From Acetobacter oryzoeni (GTDB taxonomy: Bacteria > Pseudomonadota > Alphaproteobacteria > Acetobacterales > Acetobacteraceae): a stretch of DNA of 64,000 nt. Below are positions 17,711-27,040 of this stretch, piece after piece. The position numbers were made by a program, and so were the translations under genes. The notes beneath the pieces are model-generated. The model did no database searches. It saw only the letters and a list, made by a program, of their open reading frames with translations, and was not told the DNA's origin. Numbering within the stretch: position 1 is the stretch's first letter; the number at the start of each line of letters is the position of its first letter. The stretch spans positions 620,001-684,000 of the forward strand of contig NZ_CP042808.1 of assembly GCF_004014775.2 (NCBI RefSeq), written 5' to 3'.

Positions 17711-18628
17711 ATGACAGAACCACGGGTTCCTTCTTCCCATTCCCATCATGATGCGGCGCAGGAAGCCGCCATTCTGGCCGGAGCCCTGCCGTATCTGCGC
17801 CGCTATGCGGGGGATACCATTGTGGTCAAGTATGGTGGCCACGCCATGGGTAATGCAGATCTGGCCAAAACCTTTGGGCGGGATATTGCGCTGCTTAAGC
17901 TGGTGGGCATCAACCCGGTTGTGGTGCATGGCGGCGGCCCGCAGATTAACCAGATGCTCAAGCGGCTGGAAATTCCCTCCACCTTTGTAGATGGCCTGCG
18001 CGTAACAGACGCCAATATGGTGGATGTTATCGAGATGGTTCTGGCTGGTTCCGTGAACAAGGAAGTGGCGGAGCTTATCAGCCGTGAAGGCGCGCTGGCT
18101 GTTGGTATTTCCGGCAAGGACGGTAAAATGATTACCGCCCGCAAGCTGCAACGCACCGTGCGGGATACGGAAAGCCAGATTGAACGCGTGCTGGATCTGG
18201 GCTTTGTGGGCGAACCCGTAAAGGTGGACCCGCGCGTGATTTATGCACTCTCTGGTTCCGGCCTTATTCCGGTTATTGCGCCGGTAGGCTTTGGGGAAGA
18301 TGGCGCCACCTACAACATCAATGCCGATACGGCTGCCGGTGCTGTAGCTGGTGCAGTGCATGCCACACGCCTGCTGATGCTAACAGACGTGCCCGGCGTG
18401 CTAGATGCCGATGGCAAGCTGATACCTGAACTCACAGCCGCGCAGGCCATGCAGGCTATTGAGGATGGTGTGATTACTGGCGGTATGATCCCCAAAGTGG
18501 AAACTTGCATTCAGGCCGTGCAGGCCGGTGCGCGTGCGGCCGTGATTATTGATGGCCGTATGCCTCATGCCTGCTTGCTGGAACTGTTTACGGCATCTGG
18601 CTCCGGCACCATGATCCGGGCGGAATAA
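17711..18628 (+). CDS. argB: Acetylglutamate kinase
   Basis: 305 residues. Phosphorylates N-acetylglutamate in arginine biosynthesis. Motifs of the amino acid kinase fold are [46 protein letters not shown] and [11 protein letters not shown] use the ATG at 17711 because it follows GCAGAGC after the engB stop and fits the family N-terminus; an upstream in-frame codon at 17618 would overlap engB by 62 bases. It is the only arginine gene in the window. Confidence 0.95.
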   Translation: MTEPRVPSSHSHHDAAQEAAILAGALPYLRRYAGDTIVVKYGGHAMGNADLAKTFGRDIALLKLVGINPVVVHGGGPQINQMLKRLEIPSTFVDGLRVTDANMVDVIEMVLAGSVNKEVAELISREGALAVGISGKDGKMITARKLQRTVRDTESQIERVLDLGFVGEPVKVDPRVIYALSGSGLIPVIAPVGFGEDGATYNINADTAAGAVAGAVHATRLLMLTDVPGVLDADGKLIPELTAAQAMQAIEDGVITGGMIPKVETCIQAVQAGARAAVIIDGRMPHACLLELFTASGSGTMIRAE

Positions 18629-18658
18629 CGCCGCGGTTGCCTGCCATTTTCCGGGGTG

Positions 18659-18693
18659 CCATGCGTTGACACGCCGCGTGTGTGTCCGCATGG
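18659..18693. other. Long imperfect hairpin between argB and dapD
   Basis: CCATGCG (18659-18665) pairs with CGCATGG (18687-18693) and, inside a TT bulge, GACAC (18668-18672) pairs with GTGTC (18682-18686). The loop has an alternative pairing ACACG-CCG-CGTGT. About 11 bases later the plus strand has TATTTTT (18701-18707). It could be the argB terminator or a leader structure of dapD. A TTGACA also lies inside it. The structure is seen directly; its role is inferred. Confidence 0.45.
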
Positions 18694-18763
18694 TCGCTCT
18701 GTATTTTTCTGCCGGGGCTGTGGTGCAGGCCCGGTGTTTGTCCATCCTGTCTGACGGTGTGTT

Positions 18764-19612
18764 ATGACCAACGAAACCTTGCGCGCGCATATTGAAGCTC
18801 TGTGGGAAAAGCGGGACCAGATTTCCTCCGCTACAACGGGGGAAGACCGCAAAGCCATTGAAACGGCTCTGGAAGCTCTTGATTCTGGCGCGCTGCGTGT
18901 GGCCGAACCCAAGGAAGATGGCTGGCAGGTGAATGAATGGCTGAAAAAAGCTGTTCTGCTTTCCTTCCGTCTGAACGATAGCGTGGCCATTCCCGGTGGC
19001 GCAGCTGGTGCCCCGGCTTATGATAAAGTGCCGCTGAAGTTTGCTGGCTGGGATCAGGCCCGTTTTGATAAGGCTGGCTTCCGCGTGGTGCCGGGCGCTG
19101 TTGTGCGCCGCTCCGCTTTTATTGCCCCCGGTGCTGTGCTGATGCCCAGCTTTGTAAACGTGGGCGCCCGCGTAGATAGCGGCACTATGGTGGACACATG
19201 GGCCACTGTTGGCAGCTGTGCCCAGATTGGCAAGAACTGCCATATCAGCGGTGGCGCAGGTATTGGTGGCGTTCTGGAACCGCTGCAGGCTGCCCCGGTG
19301 ATTATTGAAGATAACTGCTTCATTGGTGCACGTTCCGAAGTGGCAGAAGGCGTGATTGTGGAGCGCGGCTCCGTGCTGTCCATGGGTGTGTTCCTTGGCG
19401 CTTCCACCAAGATTGTGGACCGTGCAACGGGTGAAATCTACATGGGCCGTGTTCCGGCTTATTCCGTTGTTGTGCCGGGCACCATGCCGTCTTCCAAACC
19501 GGTTGGCCCGGATGGTCGCCCCAATCCTGCTCTGGCTTGCGCCGTGATTGTGAAGCGTGTGGACGAACGCACACGTTCCAAAACCTCCATTAACGATCTG
19601 CTGCGTGACTGA
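18764..19612 (+). CDS. dapD: 2,3,4,5-tetrahydropyridine-2,6-dicarboxylate N-succinyltransferase
   Basis: 282 residues, usual length. Succinylates tetrahydrodipicolinate in the succinylase branch of lysine and diaminopimelate synthesis. An N-terminal helical domain ([15 protein letters not shown]) leads into hexapeptide beta-helix repeats from about residue 105 ([20 protein letters not shown]), with [20 protein letters not shown] and [13 protein letters not shown] typical of DapD. dapE follows 38 bases later, so the two form an operon. Confidence 0.96.
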   Translation: MTNETLRAHIEALWEKRDQISSATTGEDRKAIETALEALDSGALRVAEPKEDGWQVNEWLKKAVLLSFRLNDSVAIPGGAAGAPAYDKVPLKFAGWDQARFDKAGFRVVPGAVVRRSAFIAPGAVLMPSFVNVGARVDSGTMVDTWATVGSCAQIGKNCHISGGAGIGGVLEPLQAAPVIIEDNCFIGARSEVAEGVIVERGSVLSMGVFLGASTKIVDRATGEIYMGRVPAYSVVVPGTMPSSKPVGPDGRPNPALACAVIVKRVDERTRSKTSINDLLRD

Positions 19613-19650
19613 TCAGGCAGACTAAAAGCGAAAAAAAGAGGCAGAAAAGC

Positions 19651-20826
19651 ATGGCGGACGCAGCGCAGGTGAATATTCCGGCCAATCTGGCACTGACAGA
19701 TCCGGTTGGAGTGGCGCAGGCGCTTATCCGTCTGCCTTCTGTCTCGCCAGATCCCGGCGCATCACAGCATCTGCTTGCAGCCATGCTGGAGCGCTTGGGG
19801 TTTGAGGTGACGCATCTTCCCTTTGGTGAAGGTGCGGAGCGTACGCCCAATTTCTTTGCCCGCCTGGGCACGGGCAGGCCCCATATCTGCTACGCGGGCC
19901 ATACCGATGTGGTGCCGCCGGGGAACGAGGCCGATTGGTCTCACCCCCCATATGCGGCGGATATTGTAGATGGCGTGCTGTATGGCCGTGGCGCGTGTGA
20001 CATGAAGGGCGGCATTGCGGCTTTTGTGTCTGCCGTAGCGCGGCATGTGGCGGCCGGGCCGGGCAAAGGCTCCATCAGTTTTCTGATCACCGGGGATGAA
20101 GAAGGCCCCGCCACCTACGGCACGGTAAAGGTGCTGGAATGGATGGCGCAGCACAATCAGATCCCGGATTACTGTCTGGTAGGTGAACCCACCAACCCCA
20201 AGGTGTTGGGCGAGATGGTGAAGGTTGGCCGCCGTGGCAGCTTAAACGCGCATATTGTGGTGGAAGGTACGCAGGGCCATGTGGCCTATCCCCACCGGGC
20301 AGATAACCCGGTGCATCGCCTGCTGGCGGTGCTGGAGGCTTTGCGCGCCACACCGCTGGATAACGGCACCGAGTATTTTGAACCCTCCAGCCTTCAGATT
20401 ACCAGTGTGGATGTGGGCAATGGGGCTACAAACGTCATTCCCGCACGGGCCGAAGCACGGCTGAACATTCGGTTTAATGATCTGCACACAGGGGCCGCGC
20501 TAAAGGGATGGGTAGAAACTATTTGCCACCAGCATGCCCCGCGTTCACGCGTGGAAATCAAGATAAGTGGCGAATCTTTCCTTACGTCCCCCACGCAGGA
20601 AACCACGGCCCTTGTAGAGGCTATCAAGCAGGTTACGGGCCGCACGCCCAAGCTGGATACCGGGGGCGGCACATCGGATGCGCGCTTTATCAGCCGGTAT
20701 TGTGCGGTTTCTGAATTCGGGCTGGTGGGCGCGAGTATTCATAAAGTTGATGAACACACGGATGTTGCGGATCTGGAAATGCTGACACGGATCTATCAGA
20801 CTTTTCTGGAAGGAGCGCAGGCATGA
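19651..20826 (+). CDS. dapE: Succinyl-diaminopimelate desuccinylase
   Basis: 391 residues, M20 metallopeptidase family. Releases succinate from N-succinyl-LL-diaminopimelate, giving the precursor of peptidoglycan cross-links and lysine. Metal-binding segments are ICYAGHTDVVPPG, GRGACDMKGGIAAFV, and GDEEGPA (catalytic Glu pair); the later GGTSDARFI holds another ligand region. AAAAAGAGG upstream is the ribosome binding site. Its stop overlaps the next gene by 4 bases. Confidence 0.96.
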   Translation: MADAAQVNIPANLALTDPVGVAQALIRLPSVSPDPGASQHLLAAMLERLGFEVTHLPFGEGAERTPNFFARLGTGRPHICYAGHTDVVPPGNEADWSHPPYAADIVDGVLYGRGACDMKGGIAAFVSAVARHVAAGPGKGSISFLITGDEEGPATYGTVKVLEWMAQHNQIPDYCLVGEPTNPKVLGEMVKVGRRGSLNAHIVVEGTQGHVAYPHRADNPVHRLLAVLEALRATPLDNGTEYFEPSSLQITSVDVGNGATNVIPARAEARLNIRFNDLHTGAALKGWVETICHQHAPRSRVEIKISGESFLTSPTQETTALVEAIKQVTGRTPKLDTGGGTSDARFISRYCAVSEFGLVGASIHKVDEHTDVADLEMLTRIYQTFLEGAQA

Positions 20827-21446
20827 TTCCCGATACCAGCAAGCCCGGTGTAATCCGGCGTACATTGCAGGGCATGTTGCTGCTGGCCAGTGGGCGCCGA
20901 GATGGTATGGCGTGTTTTGATAGCACGCTGGATGCCTTTGGCGCAGCACTTGCGCCGCAGTTGGCGTTTTTGGTGGTCGGGCTGATGCAGGTCTTCCTCC
21001 AGACCGACAAGATCATGGCGCTTATCAAGGTTCTGCTTTCCTTGTGTGTCACCTTGCTGCCTGCCGTTGTCTCTCATTTTTACGCCCAGCGATGGGGGCG
21101 TGGCGTGCTGTGGCTGCGCTATATTACGGCCGCCACATGGTGCAACTGGGTGGTGGTGCTGATTTCTCTGGCGGCCACGCTTATGGCAGCTCTGCTGTTT
21201 CCCGCCATTGCACAACAGCCGGGCTTTATGGCCGCGTTGGTGATGACGGCTGCCGTATATGAACTCTGGCTGCAATGGTTTGTGGCCCGTGTGGGCTTAA
21301 ACATTAGCGGTGGGCGTGCCTTTGTGCTGTATGCCTCTGTGCTGCTGGCCACGCTGGCGCTGTATGGTTTGGCTGCACTGCTGCCGCCCCATTACAAGGT
21401 GCTGACTGATCTGCTTCAGCCCATGATTGTGATGAATAATTCCTGA
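20823..21446 (+). CDS. Polytopic membrane protein of unknown function
   Basis: 207 residues with about five hydrophobic helices (for example LAFLVVGLMQVFL, VVVLISLAATLMAALLF and LLATLALYGLAALL). The N-terminus IRRTLQGMLLLASGRRDGMA has a Yip1-like look, but I cannot assign a family. It starts within the dapE stop (ATGA), so it is translationally coupled to the diaminopimelate operon, though nothing in the sequence ties it to that pathway. It converges on truA with a shared hairpin. Confidence 0.8.
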   Translation: MIPDTSKPGVIRRTLQGMLLLASGRRDGMACFDSTLDAFGAALAPQLAFLVVGLMQVFLQTDKIMALIKVLLSLCVTLLPAVVSHFYAQRWGRGVLWLRYITAATWCNWVVVLISLAATLMAALLFPAIAQQPGFMAALVMTAAVYELWLQWFVARVGLNISGGRAFVLYASVLLATLALYGLAALLPPHYKVLTDLLQPMIVMNNS

Positions 21447-21459
21447 AGAAAGTTTTGTG

Positions 21460-21487
21460 CCAGACCCGTTTAGTCAAACGGGTCTGG
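21460..21487. terminator. Convergent hairpin between the dapE-linked gene and truA
   Basis: CCAGACCCGTTT (21460-21471) is perfectly complementary to AAACGGGTCTGG (21476-21487) with a 4-base loop. The right arm encodes the last residues of TruA (DPDPFD) and the truA stop (21470-21472) lies at the stem-loop junction. There is no strong T tract, so strength as an intrinsic terminator is uncertain; position between converging genes supports that role. Confidence 0.65.
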
Positions 21488-22258
21488 ATCATACCCCACG
21501 CCGTTTAGGTAAAGCCCCTCTGGCGGGGCGGTAGGGCCTGCGGCGCAGCGGTTGCGGGCTTCCAGCGCATCTGCAACGCGTTCTGGCAGCCACGCCCCAA
21601 TTCCCACAAGTTTAAGTGTGCCCACCATGTTCCGCACCTGATGGTGCAAAAAGGAACGGGCCTTGGCAAAAACAATCACCTCATCCCCGTGGCGGGAAAC
21701 TTCCAGCTGATCCAGCGTGCGCAGAGGGCTGTGGGCCTGGCAGGCCACGGCGCGGAAAGATGTGAAATCATGCGAGCCCACCAGAATATTGGCCGCTTCC
21801 TGCATTTTTTCCACATCCAGCGTGCTTTTAACGTGCCACACTTGCCCAGCCAGCAAGGTGGGGCGTGAGCGACGGTTGAGAATACGATACTGGTATGAGC
21901 GCCATATGGCAGAAAAACGTGCGCTCCAGTCTGTATCAACCTGCGCGGCATCCAGCACTACCACGTTGTGGGGTTTGAGGTGATAGCTCAGTCCCTCCCG
22001 CACAGAATGGCGGGAGAAACGCACATCAGCAGGAAAATCCAGATGCGCCACCTGTGCCAGCGCATGCACGCCGGAATCCGTGCGCCCGGCGGTAATGCTG
22101 CTTACGGGGCGGTTGTTGGCTAGCCGTGCAGCAGCTTCTTCCAGCAAAGACTGAACGGAAACGCCAGATTTCTGGCGCTGCCAGCCCACAAGGCCGGTGC
22201 CATCGTATTCCAGTTTCACGGCCCAACGCTGAACGGGGGCGAGTTCTTCTTCTATCAT
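21470..22258 (-). CDS. truA: tRNA pseudouridine(38-40) synthase
   Basis: 262 residues. Isomerises uridines 38-40 in the anticodon stem-loop. The N-terminal motif is [16 protein letters not shown], the catalytic Asp is in [19 protein letters not shown], and [19 protein letters not shown] is the C-terminal family motif. Its start overlaps the stop of fmt by 4 bases, so def, fmt and truA form one reverse operon. Confidence 0.96.
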   Translation of the reverse strand: MIEEELAPVQRWAVKLEYDGTGLVGWQRQKSGVSVQSLLEEAAARLANNRPVSSITAGRTDSGVHALAQVAHLDFPADVRFSRHSVREGLSYHLKPHNVVVLDAAQVDTDWSARFSAIWRSYQYRILNRRSRPTLLAGQVWHVKSTLDVEKMQEAANILVGSHDFTSFRAVACQAHSPLRTLDQLEVSRHGDEVIVFAKARSFLHHQVRNMVGTLKLVGIGAWLPERVADALEARNRCAAGPTAPPEGLYLNGVGYDPDPFD

Positions 22259-23193
22259 GCGGGGTTTTGCTGCTTGGCCCCTAAAAGCGTGCCAGCGGCC
22301 AATGGCTGGCCACGCAAAAAGGCATCGGCATCCATCATGCCGCGGCCCGGCTTTTGCAGGCGGCTGAGCCGCACAGCACCGCTGCCACAGGCAATGGTGA
22401 GGGCATCATCCAGCACTGTGCCGGGTTGGGCGGTGTGTTGGGTATCGGGCAGCGGGGTGGCTGCGCCAATTTTCAGCACTGTGCCATCGGGCAGGGTGGT
22501 AAAGGTGCCGGGCCACGGGGTGAGCGCGCGAATCTGGCGGTCTATTTCCGTGGCGGTTTTGGCCCAGTCTATGCGCCCATCTTCACGCGTGAGACGCGGG
22601 GCGTAGGTAACGCCTTCTTCTGGCTGCGGAGTGGGAGTTGGCATATCGGCCAGCACACGCAACGCCATATCTGCCCCCAATGCGCTAAGGGCATCATGCA
22701 GGCTGGTGGCCGTTGTGCTGGCGGTAATGGGCACGGCTTCACGCAGCAGCATGGGGCCTGTATCCAGCCCGGCTTCCATCTGCATGATGGTCACGCCGCT
22801 TTGCGTATCTCCGGCCAGAATGGCGCTCTGGATGGGGGAGGCGCCGCGCCAGCGTGGCAGCAGGCTGGCATGAATGTTCAGGCAGCCAAGGCGTGGGGCA
22901 TCCAGCATGGGTTGGGGCAGAATAAGCCCATAGGCGGCTACAATGGCGGCATCTGCCTGTAGTGCTGCAAAATCTGCCCATTCGGGCTCATTTTTACGGA
23001 GCGAGAGCGGGTGGCGCACCAGCAGCCCCAGTTCTTCCGCCGCCTGTTGCACGGGGGAAGCCTGAAGCTTTTTGCCGCGTCCTGCGGGGCGCGGGGGCTG
23101 ACAGTACACAGCCACAATTTCGTGCCCCGCAGCATGGAGCGCACGCAGCGCCGGAACGGAAAAGTCCGGCGTGCCCATAAAGACAAGACGCAT
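22255..23193 (-). CDS. fmt: Methionyl-tRNA formyltransferase
   Basis: 312 residues. Formylates initiator Met-tRNA with 10-formyl-tetrahydrofolate. The N-terminal Rossmann motif is [17 protein letters not shown], the folate/catalytic segment [20 protein letters not shown] contains the catalytic Asn-His, and the C-terminal OB-like domain begins around [15 protein letters not shown]. Between def and truA in the usual def-fmt-truA order. Confidence 0.96.
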   Translation of the reverse strand: MRLVFMGTPDFSVPALRALHAAGHEIVAVYCQPPRPAGRGKKLQASPVQQAAEELGLLVRHPLSLRKNEPEWADFAALQADAAIVAAYGLILPQPMLDAPRLGCLNIHASLLPRWRGASPIQSAILAGDTQSGVTIMQMEAGLDTGPMLLREAVPITASTTATSLHDALSALGADMALRVLADMPTPTPQPEEGVTYAPRLTREDGRIDWAKTATEIDRQIRALTPWPGTFTTLPDGTVLKIGAATPLPDTQHTAQPGTVLDDALTIACGSGAVRLSRLQKPGRGMMDADAFLRGQPLAAGTLLGAKQQNPA

Positions 23194-23212
23194 GGTTGGC
23201 GGCCTCTCAGGC

Positions 23213-23773
23213 TTATTTACGCTTCAGTTCCTTGGCCAGCCGGCGCAGGATCATGTTGCGGCGCAGGGCGGAAAGGTGATCTACAAACAGCACGCCTTCC
23301 AGATGGTCTATTTCATGCTGGATGCAGGTGGCCAGCAGGCCTTCGGCTTCGCGCTCCACCACATCACCATTCACGTTGTTCCAGCGCACGCGAATCTTTT
23401 CCGGGCGCACCACTTCCGCATACTGGTTGGGCAGGGAGAGGCAGCCTTCTTCCCGCACGGCCATGTCTTCGGTTTCGGCAATCACTTCGGGGTTGATCAT
23501 GACAATCGGGTCCCGCGCGTCTTTTTCTCCCAGATCAACCAGAATAAAGCGCTGGCTCAGGCCCACCTGCGGCGCCGCAAGCCCAATGCCGGGGGCCTGA
23601 TACATGGCCGAGAACATGTTGGGCAGAATCTTGCGAATGTCTGCCACGTCCTCCGGCTTCACCAGCCGCGCCTTCTGGCGCAGCACGGGGTGCGGCGGCG
23701 TAAGGATCTGAAGGGGTGCTGCGCCATCCGATGCAGCAGAAAAAGAGATGTCTGTATTGGCTGCGTGTGTCAT
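23213..23773 (-). CDS. def: Peptide deformylase
   Basis: 186 residues from the ATG at 23773. Removes the formyl group from nascent proteins. All three metal-enzyme motifs are present: [20 protein letters not shown], and [12 protein letters not shown] with the HEXXH zinc site. The reading frame stays open to 24040 upstream but that part is unconserved and runs into the hsp20 promoter region, so the later start is preferred. About 17 residues precede the conserved core. Confidence 0.95.
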   Translation of the reverse strand: MTHAANTDISFSAASDGAAPLQILTPPHPVLRQKARLVKPEDVADIRKILPNMFSAMYQAPGIGLAAPQVGLSQRFILVDLGEKDARDPIVMINPEVIAETEDMAVREEGCLSLPNQYAEVVRPEKIRVRWNNVNGDVVEREAEGLLATCIQHEIDHLEGVLFVDHLSALRRNMILRRLAKELKRK

Positions 23774-23917
23774 ACTGCGGGATGTAGCGTTCCGCCGCGC
23801 CTGATGCCAGAGAAAAACACAGGGAAAATCTGCCTCTGGCCTTAAAACCTGTTGCCTGTGCGCCACAGTGTGTTGTCCAATACCCCCATATGGCCGAATA
23901 CAGGCATGGGGGCGGGG

Positions 23918-23981
23918 TTGCGTGTCAGCGGGCCTATCCCATATCGTGATAAGATCAGATGCCGTAACGGGTCTGATTTTT
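23918..23981 (+). promoter_or_regulatory. Candidate heat-shock promoter and 5' UTR hairpin of hsp20
   Basis: GTTGCGT followed 13 bases later by TCCCATAT resembles a sigma-32 promoter (consensus CTTGAAA, 13-14 bases, CCCCATNT). Downstream, ATCAGA (23954-23959) pairs with TCTGAT (23972-23977) and CCG with CGG inside, followed by TTTT. This hairpin lies in the presumed 5' UTR about 35 bases before the start codon. Role as attenuator or thermosensor is inferred only. Confidence 0.4.
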
Positions 23982-24011
23982 CTGTCTCGCTCAAGGAAGG
24001 AGGAGGCTTGG

Positions 24012-24521
24012 ATGTCTGGAAGACTGTTTGGCTCACCCATGTTTTTAGGGTTTGATCATCTTGAGCAGATGCTCGAACGCGCCAGCAAGGGATCGGGCGA
24101 TGGATATCCGCCCTATAACATTGAGCAAATTGCCCCCAACGGCCTGCGGATCACTTTGGCCGTAGCAGGCTTTAAAATGGATGACTTGCAGATTACGCAG
24201 GAAGATAATCAGCTTGTTATTCGTGGCCGGCAGATGGAAGACGGAGAAGAACGCGTTTTTCTGCACCGGGGCATTGCCTCCCGCCAGTTTCAGAAAGCCT
24301 TTGTGCTGGCGGAAGGGATAGAAATTGGCGGGGCGTGGCTGGATAACGGTCTGTTGCATATAGACCTGTTCCGCCCCCAGCCGGAGGTGCGTGTCAAACG
24401 CATTGAAATTGTGCAGGGTGGGCAAAAAAATGGCCGCGCGCCTGCTGCCGGTAATGGCAGCGTGCTGAAAGCCCGCTCATCGCGCATGCTGCGCCCAGTG
24501 ATGGACGTGGATGAAAGCTGA
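24012..24521 (+). CDS. Small heat shock protein, Hsp20/IbpA family
   Basis: 169 residues. ATP-independent holdase that binds unfolding proteins. The alpha-crystallin domain covers about 35-130 (YNIEQIAPNGLRITLAVAGF, VIRGRQMEDGEERVFLHRGI, LDNGLLHIDLFRP), with the IbpA-like N-terminal phrase FDHLEQML. A very strong ribosome binding site, AAGGAAGGAGGAGG, ends six bases before the ATG. The C-terminal tail is charged and disordered. It is paired with the DUF1150 gene as in other alphaproteobacteria. Confidence 0.92.
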   Translation: MSGRLFGSPMFLGFDHLEQMLERASKGSGDGYPPYNIEQIAPNGLRITLAVAGFKMDDLQITQEDNQLVIRGRQMEDGEERVFLHRGIASRQFQKAFVLAEGIEIGGAWLDNGLLHIDLFRPQPEVRVKRIEIVQGGQKNGRAPAAGNGSVLKARSSRMLRPVMDVDES

Positions 24522-24539
24522 CCCAATAAGGAGGACGCC

Positions 24540-24806
24540 ATGAAAAGTTCCATCTACAACGGTAGCGCCCCCGTTATGCCGCATGCGGCTGAACGCCCAG
24601 CAAATGTTCGCCAGCTTTCAGAAAGCCAGTTCCGCTCCCTTGGGCTGCGGGAGGTTGCCTATACGCGCCCGGCGCTGATGGAAGATGATGAAATTGGTTG
24701 CGCCATTTACGCGGCTGACGGGTCTTTGCTGGCGGTAGTGGAAGATCTTGAAACCGCATGGGGCGCTATTGTGCAGAATGATATGATCCCCGCCAGCTTG
24801 CAGTAA
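24540..24806 (+). CDS. DUF1150 family protein
   Basis: 88 residues. The region from LSESQFRSLGLREVAYTRPA through IYAADGSLLAVVEDLETAWG matches the DUF1150 family, a small alphaproteobacterial protein of unknown function that is regularly found beside an Hsp20 gene. It starts 18 bases after hsp20 with AAGGAGG upstream. It probably shares the hsp20 transcript and ends at the hairpin terminator. Confidence 0.85.
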   Translation: MKSSIYNGSAPVMPHAAERPANVRQLSESQFRSLGLREVAYTRPALMEDDEIGCAIYAADGSLLAVVEDLETAWGAIVQNDMIPASLQ

Positions 24807-24843
24807 CAGCAGCGGCGCAAGGGCCATTCAGCTTTGCCAGACA

Positions 24844-24878
24844 GAAAAAAAGGATCGGCCAGAGCCGATCCTTTTTTT
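24844..24878. terminator. Bidirectional intrinsic terminator between DUF1150 and hpf
   Basis: AGGATCGGC (24851-24859) pairs with GCCGATCCT (24864-24872) around a 4-base loop. It is flanked by A7 on the left and T7 on the right, so it works as an intrinsic terminator in both directions. Confidence 0.95.
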
Positions 24879-24898
24879 ATGCGTATCACGCTATTGGC

Positions 24899-25519
24899 TT
24901 AGCGTGGGTTGGTATCAATCCACCCGATATTGCCATCATTGCGCCGGTAAACCAGGCTGACCTGCTCATTGGCTGCGTTGCGGAACAGCAGGAAGGAAAT
25001 GCCTGCCAGATCAAGCCGCATCACGGCCTCACCCACGCTGAGTACGGGAATATCCGTGGGCTGTTCGGCAATAATGGCGGCAAAGGTTTCTGTATCCGTG
25101 CCTTCTGGCTGGGTGGCCAGCACGGGTTTTTCCGCACTGTTTTCAGATGGTAGCGGGTCTTCATTAAGCGGTTGCAGCACATAGGTGCGCCCACTTTGGG
25201 CGGCTGTCTGCCGCTGCGCACCACGCGCATGGGATGTAACGCGGCGGTTATACCGGCGCAGGCGTTTGGCAATATGTTCGGCGGCATCATCAAATGCGCC
25301 ATTGGCATCTGCGGCTTCGCCTTCACCGCGCAACACAAGGCCGCTGCCTGTGCGCACATTGATATCGCAGGTAAAGAACGAACGCGCCTTGCTAAATGTC
25401 ACCTGTGCTTGCAGGGCTTTGTCAAAATATCGTTCCGCTAGGTTGCCAAGGTGGGAATTGACCCGGTGCTTGAGAGCATCGGACAGATCAATTTGTTTAC
25501 CTGAAACCTGAATATGCAT
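24899..25519 (-). CDS. hpf: Long-form ribosome hibernation promoting factor
   Basis: 206 residues. Binds the 30S decoding site and, in the long form, dimerises ribosomes to inactive 100S particles. The N-terminal RaiA/HPF domain begins HIQVSGKQIDLSDALKHRVN and covers about 100 residues; a basic, disordered linker follows, and the C-terminal dimerisation domain is VLSVGEAVMRLDLAGISFLL through NEQVSLVYRRNDGNIGWID. Near the stop codon CACGCTA/TAGCGTG (24887-24906) forms a hairpin. Confidence 0.93.
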   Translation of the reverse strand: MHIQVSGKQIDLSDALKHRVNSHLGNLAERYFDKALQAQVTFSKARSFFTCDINVRTGSGLVLRGEGEAADANGAFDDAAEHIAKRLRRYNRRVTSHARGAQRQTAAQSGRTYVLQPLNEDPLPSENSAEKPVLATQPEGTDTETFAAIIAEQPTDIPVLSVGEAVMRLDLAGISFLLFRNAANEQVSLVYRRNDGNIGWIDTNPR

Positions 25520-25865
25520 AGAACGTCGTTCCTTGCTGCTAAGTGGCAGAATCTCCAGATCTGAATAAACACCGGTGCCATACCAGAACCGGGTTTTTCA
25601 GGTTCAACTGGCTAGCCTTGTTACGTTACGCGAAGTGTCTGTAACGCTTCCTTCATATTTGGGCATGGGTGGCGGTTGGTGTCCATGCCTTTGTTTCAAA
25701 TATAATGCAGGGCTGGGCCTCCCGGTTGCATGGCTGTGTAAAAAGCGCTCAGCAGGCTTGCAGTGGGCAAACAGGCGTGCCTAACAATAAACATTAAAGC
25801 CAGAATGGTACGGGGCAGCCTGTCTGCCGAAACGATGTTTTTTCTGACAGGAGAGTATATTTTCC
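25520..25865. other. Intergenic gap upstream of hpf and an orphan membrane gene
   Basis: 346 bases, divergent promoters expected. I found no convincing gene. It contains GGCATGG (25662-25668) and its complement CCATGCC (25683-25689), and GAACC/GGTTC near 25586. GACAGGAGAG at 25845-25854 serves the following gene. No clear sigma-54 or stringent-response motif was recognised for hpf. Confidence 0.6.
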
Positions 25866-26168
25866 ATGCTGCTGCGCTCTGCTCCGCCGGTTGAAATGCC
25901 TAAAATGCCACGTGGGCAGATGGTGCGTGTTAAGCTGGGTTGTATGGCTGGGCTTGGCCTGCTGTATGGCGCATTTGTCTGGCATCTGGCGCATGAAAAA
26001 ATAGCCCCACGGCCTAACCCGGCAGCACGTGTTGCTATTCGGTTTATCAAGGTGCCCATGGTGCTTCCGCCTGCGCCGCCACCTGTTGAGCCTGTGCTTG
26101 TGCAGCCTGCGCCAGTTTCGTTCCCGCCACCAAAACTGGTGCTGCGCCATGCGGGGCATCGCCGTTAG
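25866..26168 (+). CDS. Short membrane-anchored proline-rich protein, function unknown
   Basis: 100 residues. A single hydrophobic helix (about 24-41, KLGCMAGLGLLYGAFVWHLA) is followed by a proline/valine-rich tail (VLPPAPPPVEPVLVQPAPVS) that ends in a basic stretch. The layout recalls the N-terminal half of a TonB-like protein but there is no TonB C-terminal domain. GACAGGAGAG gives a good ribosome binding site. No family recognised. Confidence 0.65.
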   Translation: MLLRSAPPVEMPKMPRGQMVRVKLGCMAGLGLLYGAFVWHLAHEKIAPRPNPAARVAIRFIKVPMVLPPAPPPVEPVLVQPAPVSFPPPKLVLRHAGHRR

Positions 26169-26200
26169 AAATTAGTCTTCATCTGTCGGGAGTATGCCGC

Positions 26201-27040
26201 ATGACAGGCCTAAGCGTTGCCAGCGTGCATGTTTACCCCGTTAAGGGGTTGCGAGGGCTTTCTCCCGCTCAAGCCAGATTATGGCCGTGGGGGCTGGAAG
26301 CAGACCGGCGGTGGATGATTACAGACCCACAGGGCCGATTTATAACCCAAAGAACCTGCCGGGATATGGCGCTGATAAATGCTGTGCCCACGCAGGAAGG
26401 GCTGGAACTGGGCAAGGCCAATATGCCCCCGTGTTCCGTGCGGTTTCCTGATACCAACGCGCCCGTACGTTCTGTGACTGTATGGAAAGACACAGTGCAG
26501 GCGCGGGATGCGGGAGAAGATGCGGCTAATTGGTTAACCGAGGTCTTGGCACAGCCATGCAGGTTGGTGTGGATGGATACGCCCCAGCACGCGCGCCTGC
26601 GCCATTTGGATCAGGCAGATGTTCCAGTTTCCTTTGCAGATGGATACCCGCTGCTGGTGGCCACTACGGCATCTTTGGCGGATTTGAACGCGCGTTTGCC
26701 AGTGGGGCAGGCTGTGCCTATGGCGCGGTTTCGGCCCAATATTGTGGTGCAGGGCGCTACACCGTGGGCCGAGGATAGCTGGCTGCGCATACGTGTTGGC
26801 GCGGCTATTTTGCGTATTCTGGCCCCGTGTTCGCGCTGTGTGGTGACAACCATTGACCAGACCACAGCAGAAATACCCAACCCCAAGGAGCCTCTGGCCA
26901 CGTTGGCAGCCTTCCACCGCACGCCCAAAGGGGTGATGTTTGCGCAAAACGCTAGAGTGGAGCAGCCCGGCACAATAGAGGTAGGCGCACCAGTAACCGT
27001 ATTGGACTGCGGGCCATCCAACCTGCAGGCAGAAGCCTAG
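26201..27040 (+). CDS. MOSC domain protein, YcbX/mARC-like
   Basis: 279 residues with the MOSC N-terminal beta barrel (VASVHVYPVKGLRGLSPAQA) and a MOSC domain. FRPNIVVQGATPWAEDSW and the cysteine segment APCSRCVVTTIDQTT are typical of the YcbX and mARC molybdenum enzymes that reduce N-hydroxylated compounds; the Cys in PCSRC is a candidate molybdenum ligand. No ferredoxin domain is fused. Substrate unknown. Its end overlaps the lptB end by 4 bases on the other strand. Confidence 0.88.
   Translation: MTGLSVASVHVYPVKGLRGLSPAQARLWPWGLEADRRWMITDPQGRFITQRTCRDMALINAVPTQEGLELGKANMPPCSVRFPDTNAPVRSVTVWKDTVQARDAGEDAANWLTEVLAQPCRLVWMDTPQHARLRHLDQADVPVSFADGYPLLVATTASLADLNARLPVGQAVPMARFRPNIVVQGATPWAEDSWLRIRVGAAILRILAPCSRCVVTTIDQTTAEIPNPKEPLATLAAFHRTPKGVMFAQNARVEQPGTIEVGAPVTVLDCGPSNLQAEA

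Noticed and set aside
25520..25865. Possible sigma-54 promoter for hpf
   Set aside because: No GG-(10)-GC pattern with the right spacing was found on the minus strand.
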